From positions 434,001-498,000 of the forward strand of contig DASVQQ010000007.1 in the NCBI GenBank assembly GCA_036389035.1: 64,000 nucleotides of DNA, written 5' to 3'. This DNA comes from Jatrophihabitans sp. (GTDB lineage: Bacteria > Actinomycetota > Actinomycetes > Mycobacteriales > Jatrophihabitantaceae). How positions within the stretch are numbered: the stretch's first letter is position 1; every line of letters begins with the position of its first letter. Positions 28,889 to 39,639 of this stretch are shown here, in pieces. The notes under the pieces were generated by a model. It did not search any database. It was given only the letters and a program-made list of their open reading frames with translations, and was not told the origin of the DNA. Position numbers and translations under genes: made by a program.

Positions 28889-29835
28889 TGGGGCAGAAAG
28901 TAAACCCGAACGGGTTCCGCCTCGGCATCACCACCGACTGGAAGAGTCGCTGGTTCGCCGACAAGAACTACGGCGAGTACGTCAAGGAGGACGTCGCGAT
29001 CCGTCGCCTGATGTCCAAGGGGATGGAACGCGCCGGGATCGCCAAGGTGGAGATCGAGCGGACCCGCGACCGGGTCCGGGTCGACATCCACACCGCGCGG
29101 CCGGGCATCGTGATCGGCCGCCGGGGTGCTGAGGCCGACCGGATCCGCGGCGAGCTCGAGAAGCTCACCGGCAAGCAGGTCCAGCTCAACATCCTCGAGG
29201 TCAAGAACCCCGAAGCCGATGCCCAGCTGGTCGCCCAGGGTGTGGCCGAGCAGCTGTCCAACCGGGTCAGCTTCCGTCGCGCGATGCGCAAGAGCATGCA
29301 GTCGACCCTGAAGAGCCCGGGCGTCAAGGGCATCAGGGTGCAGTGCTCGGGCCGCCTCGGCGGCGCTGAGATGAGCCGCTCGGAGTTTTACCGCGAGGGC
29401 CGGGTGCCGCTGCACACGCTGCGCGCCAACATCGACTACGGCTTCTACGAGGCCCGTACCACCTTCGGCCGGATCGGTGTGAAGGTCTGGATCTACAAGG
29501 GCGAGGTTCCCACCGGTTCGCGTACCGAGCGCGAGGCCGCGGTCGCCGCCGAGGCCCTGCGCCAGCGTCGTGACCGGCCGGCTCGTCCGCGTCGTTCCGG
29601 CTCGCAGGGCACCACCGGCGTCTCGACCGAGGCAGGACGGGCAGCGGACGCCGGAGTCGAGACGCCGGCTGCCGCTGTCGCGGTTCAAGACACCGAGCCG
29701 GTTGACTCCCCGGTGGTCGACGCGCTGGCCGTAGAGGGCCGGGCCGTCGAGGCTCCGGTGACCGACACCGCCGAGACGCCGGCCGCCGGCAGTTCCGAGC
29801 CGGCAGCTGAGAACACCGAAAAAACTGAGGGCTGA
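28888..29835 (+). CDS. rpsC: 30S ribosomal protein S3 with long C-terminal extension
   Basis: 315 residues; the first 215 or so are canonical S3 ([14 protein letters not shown], the KH domain with [17 protein letters not shown], and VWIYKGEV). After an Arg-rich stretch comes a tail of about 95 residues rich in Ala, Glu, Val, Asp and Thr. Actinobacterial S3 proteins often have tails, but this one is long. ATG 28888 overlaps the rplV stop; the earlier frame from 28384 is shadow. Confidence 0.96.
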   Translation: MGQKVNPNGFRLGITTDWKSRWFADKNYGEYVKEDVAIRRLMSKGMERAGIAKVEIERTRDRVRVDIHTARPGIVIGRRGAEADRIRGELEKLTGKQVQLNILEVKNPEADAQLVAQGVAEQLSNRVSFRRAMRKSMQSTLKSPGVKGIRVQCSGRLGGAEMSRSEFYREGRVPLHTLRANIDYGFYEARTTFGRIGVKVWIYKGEVPTGSRTEREAAVAAEALRQRRDRPARPRRSGSQGTTGVSTEAGRAADAGVETPAAAVAVQDTEPVDSPVVDALAVEGRAVEAPVTDTAETPAAGSSEPAAENTEKTEG

Positions 29836-29838
29836 CAT

Positions 29839-30252
29839 ATGTTGATCCCACGGCGGGTTAAGCACCGCAAGCAGCACCACCCGGATCGCACCGGGCCTGC
29901 CAAGGGTGGCACCCGTGTCACCTTCGGCGAGTACGGCGTTCAGGCGCTCGAGCCTGCCTACATCACCAACCGGCAGATCGAGTCGGCGCGTATCGCCATC
30001 AACCGGCACATCCGCCGTGGTGGCAAGGTCTGGATCAACATCTACCCCGACCGGCCGCTGACCAAGAAGCCTGCCGAGACCCGGATGGGCTCGGGCAAGG
30101 GCTCGCCGGAATGGTGGATCGCCAACATCAAGCCGGGACGGGTGCTCTTCGAGCTGTCCTACCCGGATGAGAAGACGGCCAGGGAGGCCCTGACCCGGGC
30201 CATCCACAAGCTGCCCATGAAGTGCCGGATCGTGAAGCGGGAGGAGTTCTGA
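29839..30252 (+). CDS. rplP: 50S ribosomal protein L16
   Basis: 137-residue L16 with [14 protein letters not shown] and [20 protein letters not shown]. It helps position tRNA in the large subunit. ATG 29839 lies 3 bases after rpsC; the stop overlaps the rpmC ATG. Confidence 0.97.
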   Translation: MLIPRRVKHRKQHHPDRTGPAKGGTRVTFGEYGVQALEPAYITNRQIESARIAINRHIRRGGKVWINIYPDRPLTKKPAETRMGSGKGSPEWWIANIKPGRVLFELSYPDEKTAREALTRAIHKLPMKCRIVKREEF

Positions 30253-30485
30253 TGGCTACCACGTCCAACACCAGCGAGCTTCGCGAGCTACACGACGAGG
30301 AACTGCAGACCCGGCTGCGGGAGTCCAAGGAAGAGCTGTTCAACCTGCGCTTCCAGATGGCTACCGGGCAACTGGACAACAACCGGCGGCTGCGCGTCGT
30401 GCGCCACGACATCGCTCGGATCTACACGATCCTGCGTGAGCGCGAGCTCGGCCTGTCGGTAGCACCTGAAGGAGGCGCTGCATGA
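30252..30485 (+). CDS. rpmC: 50S ribosomal protein L29
   Basis: 77-residue L29 with the two-helix pattern [20 protein letters not shown] and [23 protein letters not shown] 30252 overlaps the rplP TGA. The stop overlaps rpsQ (ATGA). Confidence 0.96.
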   Translation: MATTSNTSELRELHDEELQTRLRESKEELFNLRFQMATGQLDNNRRLRVVRHDIARIYTILRERELGLSVAPEGGAA

Positions 30486-30772
30486 GCACGGACGCAACCC
30501 CGGCCACCACCGGATCCGTTCGCGACGCCGACCGCAAGGTCCGTGAGGGCCTGGTCGTCAGCGACAAGATGGACAAGACCGTGGTGGTCGCGGTCGAGGA
30601 CCGGGTCAAGCACCCGCTCTACGGCAAGGTCATCCGGCGCACCAACAAGCTCAAGGCTCACGACGAGGCCAACTCGGCCGGCGTCGGCGACCGGGTGCTG
30701 TTGATGGAGACCCGCCCGCTGTCGGCCACCAAGCGCTGGCGCGTGGTGGAGATCATCGAGCGCGCCAAGTAG
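30482..30772 (+). CDS. rpsQ: 30S ribosomal protein S17
   Basis: 96-residue S17 (OB fold) with [20 protein letters not shown] and [20 protein letters not shown]. The ATG overlaps the rpmC stop, with GGAGG just upstream. A hairpin follows before rplN. Confidence 0.97.
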   Translation: MSTDATPATTGSVRDADRKVREGLVVSDKMDKTVVVAVEDRVKHPLYGKVIRRTNKLKAHDEANSAGVGDRVLLMETRPLSATKRWRVVEIIERAK

Positions 30773-30784
30773 TAAGGCTCGACG

Positions 30785-30808
30785 TCCTGCCCGGCTACCC
30801 GGGCAGGA
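30785..30808 (+). terminator. Hairpin between rpsQ and rplN
   Basis: A perfect 10-bp stem (30785-30794 with 30799-30808) with a CTAC loop starts 12 bases after rpsQ. It marks the classical S10/spc operon boundary and may terminate or attenuate. The following 60 bases would then need a promoter, which I could not identify. Confidence 0.6.
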
Positions 30809-30871
30809 GCAAGACGGCATAGTAAGGGCCCGCCACGAGGCCTGGTTAGCCACGATTTTGGGAGTAAGGCT

Positions 30872-31240
30872 GTGATTCAGCAGGAGTCGCGACTGCGCGT
30901 CGCCGACAACACCGGTGCCAAGGAGATCTTGTGCATCCGGGTGTTGGGCGGCTCGGGCCGTCGCTATGCGGGCATCGGCGACATCATCGTCGCGACCGTC
31001 AAGGACGCGTTGCCCGGCGCCGGTGTCAAGAAGGGTGACGTCGTCAAGGCGGTCATCGTCCGGACGGTGAAGGAGCGTCGGCGTGCTGACGGCTCCTACA
31101 TCAGGTTCGACGAGAACGCCGCCGTGCTGATCAAGGCCGACGGCGAGCCGCGCGGCACCCGCATCTTCGGCCCGGTCGGGCGCGAACTGCGCGACAAGAA
31201 GTTCATGAAGATCATCTCGCTGGCTCCGGAGGTGCTGTAG
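30872..31240 (+). CDS. rplN: 50S ribosomal protein L14
   Basis: 122-residue L14, exact family length, with [23 protein letters not shown] start and [23 protein letters not shown] 30872 is preceded by GGGAGTAAGG. First gene of the spc block. Confidence 0.97.
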   Translation: MIQQESRLRVADNTGAKEILCIRVLGGSGRRYAGIGDIIVATVKDALPGAGVKKGDVVKAVIVRTVKERRRADGSYIRFDENAAVLIKADGEPRGTRIFGPVGRELRDKKFMKIISLAPEVL

Positions 31241-31242
31241 CC

Positions 31243-31557
31243 ATGAAGATCAAGAAGGGCGACGAGGTCGTCGTCATCGCAGGTAAGGACCGCGGCAAGT
31301 CCGGCAAGGTGATCGCGTCCTTCCCGGCTGAGAACAAGATCATCGTCGAGGGCGTCAACCGGGTCACCAAGCACACCCGGGTCTCGGCCAACGCCCGTGG
31401 CGCCAAGACCGGCGGCATCGTCAACCAGGAAGCCAAGGTCGACGCCAGCAACGTGATGGTGGTCGTGGACGGCCAGGCCACCCGGGTCGGATACCGCCGA
31501 GACGAAGAAACCGGCCGCAACGTCCGCGTTGCCCGCCGTACTGGAAAGGACCTGTGA
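31243..31557 (+). CDS. rplX: 50S ribosomal protein L24
   Basis: 104-residue L24 with a KOW motif ([20 protein letters not shown]), an assembly initiator of the large subunit. ATG 31243 follows rplN by 2 bases; its stop overlaps the rplE start. Confidence 0.97.
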   Translation: MKIKKGDEVVVIAGKDRGKSGKVIASFPAENKIIVEGVNRVTKHTRVSANARGAKTGGIVNQEAKVDASNVMVVVDGQATRVGYRRDEETGRNVRVARRTGKDL

Positions 31558-32132
31558 TGAGCACCGAGGCAAGCACCACCGAGGTGCCGGCGCCGCGGTT
31601 GAAGCTGCGTTACCGCAAGGAGATAGCGCCCGCGCTGCAGTCCCAGTTCTCCTACGCCAACCCCATGCAGATTCCCGGCGTGGTCAAGATCGTCGTCAAC
31701 ATGGGTGTCGGGCAGGCCGCCAAGGACGCCAAGCTGATGGACGGCGCGGTGCGCGACCTGACCCTGATCACCGGCCAGAAGCCGCTGGTGCAGAAGGCCC
31801 GGGTCTCCATCGCCCAGTTCAAGCTGCGCGAGGGCATGCCGATCGGCGCCAAGGTGACCCTGCGCGGTGACCGGATGTGGGAGTTCCTGGACCGGTTGCT
31901 GAGCCTGGCGCTGCCCCGGATCCGTGACTTCCGCGGGCTCTCGCCCAAGCAGTTCGACGGCAACGGCAACTACACCTTCGGTCTCAACGAGCAGTCGATG
32001 TTCCACGAGATCGACCCCGACACGATCGATCGCCCGCGTGGCATGGACATCACCATCGTCACGACGGCGACCAACGACGACGAGGGCCGCGCGCTGCTTC
32101 GCGCGCTCGGCTTCCCGTTCAAGGAGAACTAA
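31557..32132 (+). CDS. rplE: 50S ribosomal protein L5
   Basis: 191-residue L5 that binds 5S rRNA, with [15 protein letters not shown] and [23 protein letters not shown] 31557 is 7 bases after AAAGGA; GTG 31554 is an alternative adding one residue. Confidence 0.96.
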   Translation: MSTEASTTEVPAPRLKLRYRKEIAPALQSQFSYANPMQIPGVVKIVVNMGVGQAAKDAKLMDGAVRDLTLITGQKPLVQKARVSIAQFKLREGMPIGAKVTLRGDRMWEFLDRLLSLALPRIRDFRGLSPKQFDGNGNYTFGLNEQSMFHEIDPDTIDRPRGMDITIVTTATNDDEGRALLRALGFPFKEN

Positions 32133-32135
32133 GCC

Positions 32136-32321
32136 ATGGCCAAGACTGCACTCAGGATCAAGGCGGCAGCCAAGCCGAAGTTCGCGGTTCGCGGGTACAC
32201 CCGGTGCCAGCGCTGCGGCCGGTCCCAGGCCGTCTACAAGAAGTTCGGGCTGTGCCGGATCTGCCTGCGCGAGATGACCCATGCCGGCGAGCTGCCCGGC
32301 ATGACCAAGTCGAGCTGGTAG
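32136..32321 (+). CDS. rpsZ: 30S ribosomal protein S14, zinc type
   Basis: 61-residue S14 with both CxxC pairs (CQRCGR and CRICLR), that is the zinc-binding C+ form. Many actinobacteria also carry a zinc-free paralogue elsewhere that is used under zinc limitation; none is in this window. ATG 32136, 3 bases after rplE. Confidence 0.96.
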   Translation: MAKTALRIKAAAKPKFAVRGYTRCQRCGRSQAVYKKFGLCRICLREMTHAGELPGMTKSSW

Positions 32322-32348
32322 CCCCAGACCTTCGCCTTCGCTGGCACC

Positions 32349-32368
32349 GCTCGATTTCTCAATCGAGC
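32349..32368 (+). other. Hairpin between rpsZ and rpsH
   Basis: A perfect 8-bp stem with a TCTC loop lies within the 190-base gap between rpsZ and rpsH, the widest gap in the spc block. It may be an attenuator or processing site. Nothing else is recognised in the gap. Confidence 0.4.
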
Positions 32369-32511
32369 ACCGATCAGGCAAACTTGTCTGGTTGTCCATG
32401 TTGCTTCGAAGCAGGCCCCGTCCGGATGCCGGATCGCAGGGGAACCGCTCCGAGAGAGGTAAGACCTTTGATGAACACGCTCTTCGCCGGCCCGAACCGC
32501 GAGGCCGCCTC

Positions 32512-32919
32512 ATGACCATGACGGACCCCATCGCCGACATGCTGACCCGCCTGCGCAACGCCAACTCGGCGTTCCACGACACGGTGTCCATGCCGCACAG
32601 CAAGCTCAAGGCCCACATCGCCGAGATCCTGCAGCAGCAGGGTTACATCTCGGGCTTCCAGGTGACCGACACCGAGGGCGACCTGCCCGGCAAGGTGCTG
32701 ACCCTGAACCTGAAGTACGGCCCCAACCGCGAGCGCAGCATCGCCGGCGTGCGCCGGGTGTCCAAGCCTGGTCTGCGGGTGTACGCCAAGTCCACCGGAC
32801 TGCCGCGGGTGCTCGGTGGCCTGGGCATCGCCATCATCTCGTCCTCGTCCGGTCTGTTGACCGACCGGCAGGCCGCCAAGCGTGGAGTGGGTGGGGAAGT
32901 CCTCGCCTACGTCTGGTAG
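32512..32919 (+). CDS. rpsH: 30S ribosomal protein S8
   Basis: 135-residue S8 with [15 protein letters not shown] and the C-terminal signature [21 protein letters not shown] 32512 gives the [11 protein letters not shown] start seen in actinobacteria; ATG 32518 is a close alternative. Upstream in-frame codons to 32392 are not conserved. Confidence 0.96.
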   Translation: MTMTDPIADMLTRLRNANSAFHDTVSMPHSKLKAHIAEILQQQGYISGFQVTDTEGDLPGKVLTLNLKYGPNRERSIAGVRRVSKPGLRVYAKSTGLPRVLGGLGIAIISSSSGLLTDRQAAKRGVGGEVLAYVW

Positions 32920-32930
32920 GGGAGCCCCAC

Positions 32931-33467
32931 ATGAGTCGCATCGGCAAGCTGCCGATCCCGGTCCCGAGCGGGGTGGAGGTCGCGATCGACGGCCAGCACG
33001 TCACCGTCAAGGGTCCCAAGGGCAGCCTTTCGCACGTCCTTTCCGAGCCGATCACGATCGCTCAGGAGGACGGCACGTTGAATGTGGTCCGTCCCGACGA
33101 CGAGCGCGTGTCCAAGTCACTGCACGGGCTGTCCCGGACGTTGATCGCGAACATGGTGGTCGGAGTCACCTCCGGCTACATCAAGAATCTTGAGATCGTC
33201 GGCACCGGTTACCGGGTCGCGGCCAAGGGCGGTGACCTGGAGTTCGCTCTCGGGTTCAGCCACCCGGTCCTGATCACGGCGCCGGAGGGCATCTCGTTCA
33301 GAGTCGACTCCCCGACCCGGTTCGCCGTCGAAGGCATCGACAAGCAGAAGGTCGGCGAAGTGGCCGCCAACATCCGTAAGTTGCGCAAGCCTGACCCCTA
33401 CAAGGGCAAGGGCGTGCGTTACCAGGGTGAGGTCGTCCGCCGCAAGGCCGGAAAGACGGGTAAGTAA
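32931..33467 (+). CDS. rplF: 50S ribosomal protein L6
   Basis: 178-residue L6 with [17 protein letters not shown] and the C-terminal signature [19 protein letters not shown] 32931 has GGGGAG upstream. The stop TAA overlaps the rplR ATG. Confidence 0.97.
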   Translation: MSRIGKLPIPVPSGVEVAIDGQHVTVKGPKGSLSHVLSEPITIAQEDGTLNVVRPDDERVSKSLHGLSRTLIANMVVGVTSGYIKNLEIVGTGYRVAAKGGDLEFALGFSHPVLITAPEGISFRVDSPTRFAVEGIDKQKVGEVAANIRKLRKPDPYKGKGVRYQGEVVRRKAGKTGK

Positions 33468-33856
33468 TGGCTGCCTCAGGAATCGTCAAGCGCGCACGGC
33501 GTTCGGCCGGAATCTCGGCCGGCCGCCGCACCAGCAAGGCCCGCCGGCACTTCCGGCTGCGCAAGAAGGTCGTGGGCACCGAAAGCCGGCCCCGGCTGGT
33601 CGTCAGCCGCTCGGCCCGGCACCTGTACGTGCAGTTGGTCGACGACAGCAAGGGCATCACGCTGGCCTCTGCCTCGACCTTCAAGCTGACCGAGGGTGAC
33701 AAGACCGCCCAGGCCCGCCAGGTCGGCGCCGCCGTCGCCGAATCGGCCAAGGCGGTCGGCGTCACCAAGGTGGTGCTCGACCGTGGCGGCAACACCTACA
33801 CCGGCCGGATCGCGGCGTTCGCCGACGCCGCCCGTGAAGGCGGCCTGGATTTCTGA
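33467..33856 (+). CDS. rplR: 50S ribosomal protein L18
   Basis: 129-residue L18, a 5S rRNA binder, with [20 protein letters not shown] and [20 protein letters not shown]. The ATG overlaps the rplF stop. Confidence 0.97.
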   Translation: MAASGIVKRARRSAGISAGRRTSKARRHFRLRKKVVGTESRPRLVVSRSARHLYVQLVDDSKGITLASASTFKLTEGDKTAQARQVGAAVAESAKAVGVTKVVLDRGGNTYTGRIAAFADAAREGGLDF

Positions 33857-33917
33857 TGAGCCGCATCCTGAACAGCAACCCCATGCACATGTCCAGCAAC
33901 AGTGAGGGAACAGCCTG

Positions 33918-34547
33918 ATGGCCTCCGCAACCCAGGGAACGCAACGCGGCCCCCGCACCGGCGGCAACGAGCGCGCCGGCGGCAACGAGCGGGGTGGCCG
34001 CGACCGCCGGGACGGCCGTTCGGCTCCTGAGAAGAGCGCGCTGCTCGAGCGCGTCGTCACCATCAACCGGGTGGCCAAGGTCGTCAAGGGTGGTCGCCGG
34101 TTCAGCTTCACCGCACTGGTCGTCGTCGGCGACGGTGACGGCACCGTCGGCGTCGGCTACGGCAAGGCCAAGGAAGTCCCGGCCGCGATCGCCAAGGGCG
34201 TCGAGGAAGCCAAGAAGAACTTCTTCAAGGTGCCCCGGATCGCCCTGACCATCCCGCACCCGGTGCAGGGTGAGAAGGCCGCCGGAGTGGTGCTGCTCAA
34301 GCCGGCCAGCCCCGGTACCGGGGTCATCGCCGGTGGTCCGGTGCGCGCCGTCCTGGAGTGCGCGGGCATCCACGACATCCTCAGCAAGTCCCTCGGCTCG
34401 GACAACCCGATCAACATCGTGCACGCCACCGAGGCGGCCCTGAAGCAGCTGGTCCGTCCCGAAGAGGTGGCGGCCCGTCGCGGCCTGCCGCTGGAGGACG
34501 TGGCTCCGGCCGGTCTGCTGCGCGCCCGTGCCGGACAGGGGGGCTGA
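33918..34547 (+). CDS. rpsE: 30S ribosomal protein S5
   Basis: 209-residue S5 with [20 protein letters not shown] and [15 protein letters not shown]. The first roughly 40 residues are an Arg/Gly/Asn-rich extension containing GGNER repeats, common in actinobacteria. ATG 33918, preceded by GTGAGGGA. Confidence 0.97.
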   Translation: MASATQGTQRGPRTGGNERAGGNERGGRDRRDGRSAPEKSALLERVVTINRVAKVVKGGRRFSFTALVVVGDGDGTVGVGYGKAKEVPAAIAKGVEEAKKNFFKVPRIALTIPHPVQGEKAAGVVLLKPASPGTGVIAGGPVRAVLECAGIHDILSKSLGSDNPINIVHATEAALKQLVRPEEVAARRGLPLEDVAPAGLLRARAGQGG

Positions 34548-34550
34548 GCG

Positions 34551-34733
34551 ATGGCCCGTCTGAAGATCACCCAGCTGCGCTCGGAGATCGGGTCCAAGGA
34601 CAACCAGCGCCAGACGCTGCGCTCCCTGGGGCTGAAGCGAGTGCGCGACGTCGTCGTCAAGGAGGACCGGCCCGAGATCCGCGGCATGGTCCAGACCGTG
34701 ACCCACCTGGTCTCGGTCGAGGAGGTTGAGTAG
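34551..34733 (+). CDS. rpmD: 50S ribosomal protein L30
   Basis: 60-residue L30, exact family length, beginning [14 protein letters not shown] and containing [13 protein letters not shown]. It starts 3 bases after rpsE. Confidence 0.97.
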   Translation: MARLKITQLRSEIGSKDNQRQTLRSLGLKRVRDVVVKEDRPEIRGMVQTVTHLVSVEEVE

Positions 34734-34735
34734 TC

Positions 34736-35191
34736 ATGAGTGACGGTTTGCTGAAGGTTCACCACCTGCGTCCGGCGCCGGGGTCGAAATCGGCCAAGAT
34801 CCGGGTCGGCCGCGGTGAGGGCGGCAGGCGGGGCAAGACCGCCGGGCGCGGCACCAAGGGCTCCAAGGCCCGGTACCAGGTCCCGGCCGGCTTCGAAGGC
34901 GGCCAGATGCCGATCCACATGCGGCTGCCCAAGCTCAAGGGCTTCCGCAACGCGTTCCGGGTCGAGTTCCAGGTGGTCAACGTCGCCAAGCTGGCCGAGC
35001 TGTTCCCCAACGGTGGAACGGTCTCGCCCGAGGCGATGGTCGAAGCCGGAGCCGTCCGCAAGGGCGCTCCGATCAAGGTTCTGGGCACCGGTGACCTCGG
35101 TGGCGTCAAGCTCGACGTGACCGCCCACGCCTTCTCGGCCAGCGCCGCGGAGAAGATCGCCGCGGCCGGCGGAAGCACGAGCACCCTGTAG
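34736..35191 (+). CDS. rplO: 50S ribosomal protein L15
   Basis: 151-residue L15 with the Gly/Arg-rich segment [20 protein letters not shown] and [18 protein letters not shown]. The ATG is 2 bases after rpmD. A terminator follows before secY. Confidence 0.97.
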   Translation: MSDGLLKVHHLRPAPGSKSAKIRVGRGEGGRRGKTAGRGTKGSKARYQVPAGFEGGQMPIHMRLPKLKGFRNAFRVEFQVVNVAKLAELFPNGGTVSPEAMVEAGAVRKGAPIKVLGTGDLGGVKLDVTAHAFSASAAEKIAAAGGSTSTL

Positions 35192-35238
35192 CACCGGCGG
35201 CGCCGTCGCCGAATGGGCCCGGTTGCGCACCCGTAGCA

Positions 35239-35264
35239 GGGCCGGACAGGCAACTGTCCGGCCC
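35239..35264 (+). terminator. Terminator after rplO
   Basis: A perfect 11-bp stem (35239-35249 with 35254-35264) with a GCAA tetraloop lies 47 bases after rplO. It separates the spc block from secY. Confidence 0.75.
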
Positions 35265-35318
35265 ACTGCGTATCGTTACCGGCTGCTTACGAACCGGTGG
35301 TAGAAAGTGCTCGGCTGT

Positions 35319-35324
35319 TAGGCT
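35319..35324 (+). promoter_or_regulatory. Possible -10 of a secY promoter
   Basis: TAGGCT about 100 bases before secY and downstream of the terminator matches the actinobacterial -10 pattern. No good -35 hexamer lies 16-18 bases upstream, so this is tentative. Confidence 0.35.
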
Positions 35325-35426
35325 CGCACCCGAGGACACCGACTCGGCGCCGCACAGCAAGCCCCGGGGCCGGCGGCCGGCTCGGACCCACAACAGATAG
35401 ACCTCGACCCACGCGCAGGAGGATGT

Positions 35427-36734
35427 GTGCTCAGCGCTTTCGCGTCTGCTTTCCGGACGCCAGACCTGCGTAAGAAGCTGCTCTTCACCCTGGCCATGAT
35501 CGGGCTGTACCGGCTGGGTGCCGCCATACCGACGCCCAACACCGACACGGTCGCGATCAACCAGTGCATCAAGACGGCCAGTGGCGCCAGCCAGACCGCA
35601 TACGCGCTCATCAACCTGTTCTCCGGTGGAGCGCTGCTGAAACTGTCGGTGTTCGCGCTGGGCATCATGCCCTACATTACCGCCAGCATCATCATCCAGC
35701 TCCTGGTCGTGGTGATCCCCCGGTTCGAGGCGCTGAAGAAAGAGGGCCAGTCCGGTCAGCAGAAGCTGACCCAGTACAGCCGGTACCTCACCATCGGCCT
35801 GGCGGTGCTGCAGTCCGCCGGTTTCATCGCCCTGGCACGCTCGGGCCAGCTGTTCTCGGGCTCGGTCAACTGCGAGCCGCTGTACCGCGAGTCGATCTTC
35901 GCCATGGGCACCATGGTCGTCATCATGACCGCCGGCACCGCGGTGGTGATGTGGCTCGGCGAGCTGATCACCGACCGGGGCGTCGGCAACGGCATGTCGA
36001 TCCTGATGTTCGCCTCGATCGCCGCCCGGATCCCGTCCGAGGGCCAGGCGATCCTGAAGAACTCCGGCGCCTTCGCCTTCGTGCTGATCCTGATGCTGGG
36101 CTTCGCGATCATCGCGGCCGTGGTGTTCGTCGAGCAGGCGCAGCGCCGGATCCCGGTGCAGTACGCCAAGCGGATGATCGGGCGCCGGATGTACGGCGGC
36201 ACCTCCACCTACCTGCCGATGAAGGTCAACATGGCCGGTGTCATCCCGGTCATCTTCGCCTCGTCGCTGCTCTACATCCCGCAGCTGCTTTCCCAGCTCA
36301 ACGGCAACAGCACGTCCGGCCTGCAATTGTGGATCACCAACCACCTGCTCGATCAGCAGGATCCGATCCACATCATCATCTACTTCCTGCTGATCATCTT
36401 CTTCACCTACTTCTACGTCGGCATCACCTTCAACCCGGAGGAGCGGGCCGACGACATGAAGAAGTACGGCGGCTTCATCCCCGGCATCCGCCCGGGCCGC
36501 CCGACCGCGGAGTACCTGCAGTACGTGCTGTCCCGGATCACGCTGCCCGGCGCCCTCTACCTCGGCATCGTCGCCGTGATCCCGAACTTCTTCTTCTCGA
36601 TGACCGGCGGCAACAACCAGAACTTCCCGTTCGGCGGCACCGCTGTGCTGATCATGGTGGGCGTGGCCCTGGACACGGTCAAGCAGATCGAAAGCCAGCT
36701 CATGCAACGCAACTACGAAGGGTTCTTGCGTTAA
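35427..36734 (+). CDS. secY: Preprotein translocase subunit SecY
   Basis: 435-residue channel of the Sec translocon with ten hydrophobic helices. The plug region ([21 protein letters not shown]...) and the cytoplasmic loop RVPVQYAKR-like segment [18 protein letters not shown] are recognisable. GTG 35427 is preceded by GCAGGAGGA; GTG 35425 is out of frame. adk follows after 79 bases. Confidence 0.97.
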   Translation: MLSAFASAFRTPDLRKKLLFTLAMIGLYRLGAAIPTPNTDTVAINQCIKTASGASQTAYALINLFSGGALLKLSVFALGIMPYITASIIIQLLVVVIPRFEALKKEGQSGQQKLTQYSRYLTIGLAVLQSAGFIALARSGQLFSGSVNCEPLYRESIFAMGTMVVIMTAGTAVVMWLGELITDRGVGNGMSILMFASIAARIPSEGQAILKNSGAFAFVLILMLGFAIIAAVVFVEQAQRRIPVQYAKRMIGRRMYGGTSTYLPMKVNMAGVIPVIFASSLLYIPQLLSQLNGNSTSGLQLWITNHLLDQQDPIHIIIYFLLIIFFTYFYVGITFNPEERADDMKKYGGFIPGIRPGRPTAEYLQYVLSRITLPGALYLGIVAVIPNFFFSMTGGNNQNFPFGGTAVLIMVGVALDTVKQIESQLMQRNYEGFLR

Positions 36735-36813
36735 TGGCAGGGCGTCGGCCCTGCCGGCAGCCGCGCCGGCCAGCGCGGACGCTGACGAGGCGGAGCGGGC
36801 CGGTGAGAACCTA

Positions 36814-37467
36814 GTGCGACTCGTCCTCGTAGGACCTCCGGGCGCGGGCAAGGGCACCCAGGCCGGCTTCATCGCCGAGCGCTTCTCCATCCCCCAGATC
36901 TCGACCGGCGACATCTTTCGGGCCAATGTCTCCGGCGGCACCAAACTAGGCAAGCTCGCGAAGTCCTTCATGGACGCCGGTGACCTGGTTCCCGACGCGG
37001 TGACCATCGCGATGGTGCGGGACCGGCTGGACGAGCCGGACACCGCCGCCGGCTTCCTGCTCGACGGTTTCCCGCGCAACGTGGCCCAGGCCTACGAACT
37101 CGACTCGGTGCTCGGTGACCTGGGCGCCTCCCTCGACGTCGTCTTAGAACTCGAGGTCGACAACGACGAGGTCGTGCGGCGGCTGTCCGGACGCCGGATG
37201 TGCCGCAAGTGCGGTCACATCTGGCACATCGAGTACGACCCCACCCAGTCCGGCGGTCGCTGTGACCTGTGCGGCGGCGAGCTGTTCCAGCGAGACGACG
37301 ACCAGGCCGACACCGTCCGGCACCGGCTGGACGTCTACGCCGAGCAGACCGCGCCGCTGATCCAGTTCTACGACGGCCGCGGTCAGCTGGTGGTCGTGGA
37401 CGCCCTGGGCCCGGTCGAGGATGTCACCGAGCGCGCCATCGCGGCCCTGACCAAAGCGATATCCTGA
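36814..37467 (+). CDS. adk: Adenylate kinase
   Basis: 217-residue kinase interconverting ATP, ADP and AMP. It has the P-loop [10 protein letters not shown] at 7-16, the AMP-binding LDGFPRN and a long-form LID carrying a zinc tetracysteine (CRKCGH...CDLCGG). GTG 36814. Next gene map starts 6 bases after the stop. Confidence 0.96.
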   Translation: MRLVLVGPPGAGKGTQAGFIAERFSIPQISTGDIFRANVSGGTKLGKLAKSFMDAGDLVPDAVTIAMVRDRLDEPDTAAGFLLDGFPRNVAQAYELDSVLGDLGASLDVVLELEVDNDEVVRRLSGRRMCRKCGHIWHIEYDPTQSGGRCDLCGGELFQRDDDQADTVRHRLDVYAEQTAPLIQFYDGRGQLVVVDALGPVEDVTERAIAALTKAIS

Positions 37468-37473
37468 CCCATC

Positions 37474-38310
37474 GTGCGCCGCCGTCGGGACGACATCGAG
37501 CTCAAGACCCCTGACCAGATCAGGTCGATGCGGGCGGCCGGCCTGGTGGTCGCGGCCGGCCTGGCGGCGATGACCGAGGCGGCCAAGCCCGGGGTGTCGA
37601 CTCACGAACTCGATCAGATCGCCCGCCGGGTGCTGGCCGAGGCCGGAGCGGTGTCCTCCTTTCTCGGATACTCCGGCCCGCCGCCGTTCCCCGGCGTCAT
37701 CTGCTCCTCACGCAATGCGAACGTGGTGCACGGCATCCCCAGCCAGGACGACCTGCTGGCGGACGGCGACCTGATCTCGCTGGACTTCGGGGCGATCGTC
37801 GACGGCTGGCACGGCGACGCCGCGGTCACCGTCGCGGTCGGCGAGGTGGTCGCTGACGCGCGGGCCCTGTCCGAAGCCTGCCGTACCGCGCTGTGGGACG
37901 GCATCGCCGCCGCCCGGGTCGGTGGCCGGCTCACCGACATCTCCCATGCGGTGCAGACCTCGGTGGGCAGGTCGGGCGAATTCGGCATCGTGGCCGGCTA
38001 CGGCGGCCACGGCATCGGCACCTCGATGCACATGGACCCCCACATCCTCAATTACGGCAAGCCCGGCAAGGGGCCACAGCTGGTCGCCGGGATGACGCTG
38101 GCCATCGAGCCGATGATCACCCTCGGCTCGGCCCAGACCCGGCAGCTACCGGACAACTGGACGGTGCGAACCGCCGATGGCTCGCTGTCGGCCCACTGGG
38201 AGCACACGGTCGCGTTGCTGCCGGACGGGCTGTGGGTGCTGACCGCCCAGGACGGCGGCCGGGCCGAGCTGGGCGCCCGCGGCGTACCGATCAGCGCCCT
38301 TGCCGATTGA
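37474..38310 (+). CDS. map: Methionine aminopeptidase, type I
   Basis: 278-residue cytosolic enzyme removing the initiator methionine. Metal ligands of the pita-bread fold are present: DFGAI...HGDAA (two Asp), GYGGHGIG (His), AIEPM (Glu) and HWEHTV (Glu). GTG 37474 is used. In most actinobacteria infA follows directly; here the next 9.4 kb are accessory genes. Confidence 0.95.
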   Translation: MRRRRDDIELKTPDQIRSMRAAGLVVAAGLAAMTEAAKPGVSTHELDQIARRVLAEAGAVSSFLGYSGPPPFPGVICSSRNANVVHGIPSQDDLLADGDLISLDFGAIVDGWHGDAAVTVAVGEVVADARALSEACRTALWDGIAAARVGGRLTDISHAVQTSVGRSGEFGIVAGYGGHGIGTSMHMDPHILNYGKPGKGPQLVAGMTLAIEPMITLGSAQTRQLPDNWTVRTADGSLSAHWEHTVALLPDGLWVLTAQDGGRAELGARGVPISALAD

Positions 38311-38354
38311 GCCCTGCCAGCTTCCGCACGGTGGCCGTTGTCAGGGTCGCGCGA

Positions 38355-38360
38355 TAGGTT
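38355..38360 (+). promoter_or_regulatory. Possible -10 of the egt operon promoter
   Basis: TAGGTT lies 34 bases before the egtA start and fits the actinobacterial -10 pattern; the -35 region is weak. It is the only promoter-like hexamer in the 84-base gap after map. Confidence 0.3.
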
Positions 38361-38394
38361 GGCTCTACCATCCGCCCAGCGAACGGAGACGGCC

Positions 38395-39639
38395 ATGAGC
38401 ATCGCCACGCCCGGCATGCAAGATCCTCAGCCGATCCGGACCATCGCCGAAGCAGGCAGCTACATCACTCGCGTCTGCTTCAAGCACGGTCCTCCCGCCA
38501 AGACCGGCATCGAGCTGGAATGGCTAGTGATCGACCCGCACGACCCCGACCGGCGACCGGACGCTCAGACGCTCGCGACGCTGCTCGGCCCGCACGCCCC
38601 CACCACCCTGGTTGCGAACAGCCCCGCCACGGCGCTGCCCCACGGTGGCTCGGTCACCGTCGAACCAGGCGGTCAACTCGAGATCTCCTCGCTTCCCGCA
38701 GCTTCGGTCACCGACCTCATCACTGCCATGTGCGCTGACATCCAGGCCCTGCGCGGGTTGCTGGCCCCGGCCGGGTTCGAGCTCTCCGACCTGGCGACAG
38801 ATCCGTACCGGCACCCGCACCGCATCCTCCGGACCCCCCGCTATGACGCGATGGCCGACCGCTTCGACGAGTTCGGCCCGGCCGGACGGGTGATGATGTG
38901 CTCCACCGCGGCCACCCAGGTCTGCCTGGACCTCGGCACCCGCGCCGACGCCGCCGATCGGTGGCGGGCGGCCCACCAGCTCGGCCCGGTGCTGCTGGCC
39001 GCCTTCGCCAACTCCCCTCGAACGGCTGGTGAGCTGGTGCCCGACGCGGCCTCGACCAGGATGTCGTCCTGGTGGCAGCTGGACCCCGAGCGCACCCAGC
39101 CGCCGAAGTCGGCAGAGCTGGACGGCTATGCCCAGCGAGTCCTGGACTCCCGGGTGCTGGCCCGGCGGCGAGTGACCGGCGACTGGCGTCTGGAGCAGCC
39201 GCTGACACTGCGGGAGTGGATCGAGTCCGGTGAGCTGCTGAGCACCGCCGACATCGACCTGCACCTGTCCATGTTGTTCCCGCCGGTGCGCCCGCAGGGG
39301 TACCTGGAGATCCGCTATCTCGACGCCCAGCCCGGTGACGAATGGATAGCGCCGCTGGCGCTGCTGGCGGCGCTGTTCGCCGGTCCGCAGTCAGTCCGGC
39401 AGGTGCTGCGCTGCTGCGCCGAAGGAGCTGATCGCTGGCAGCAGGCCACCGAGCACGGACTGGCCGACCCGGTGCTGCGGGACAGTGCCGCTCGACTGCT
39501 CGACATCGCCACTCCGGGCCTGGACGGCCTCGGCCTGCCACCGGCGGTCCGGCAAAAGGTCGACCGGGTGCTGCACCGCCGGCTCTGCCAGGCGATCAGC
39601 CCAGCCTCGGAGGCGCTGGTCGCGGAGGGCCGCCGATGA
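38395..39639 (+). CDS. egtA: Glutamate-cysteine ligase EgtA
   Basis: 414-residue GCS2-family ligase making gamma-glutamylcysteine, the sulfur donor for ergothioneine. Family segments include KTGIELEWLVIDP, GGSVTVEPGGQLEIS, MCSTAATQVCLDLG and YLEIRYLDAQPG. The frame is open from 38338, but ATG 38395 has GGAG upstream. It overlaps egtB (ATGA). The order egtA-B-C-D matches mycobacteria. Confidence 0.93.
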   Translation: MSIATPGMQDPQPIRTIAEAGSYITRVCFKHGPPAKTGIELEWLVIDPHDPDRRPDAQTLATLLGPHAPTTLVANSPATALPHGGSVTVEPGGQLEISSLPAASVTDLITAMCADIQALRGLLAPAGFELSDLATDPYRHPHRILRTPRYDAMADRFDEFGPAGRVMMCSTAATQVCLDLGTRADAADRWRAAHQLGPVLLAAFANSPRTAGELVPDAASTRMSSWWQLDPERTQPPKSAELDGYAQRVLDSRVLARRRVTGDWRLEQPLTLREWIESGELLSTADIDLHLSMLFPPVRPQGYLEIRYLDAQPGDEWIAPLALLAALFAGPQSVRQVLRCCAEGADRWQQATEHGLADPVLRDSAARLLDIATPGLDGLGLPPAVRQKVDRVLHRRLCQAISPASEALVAEGRR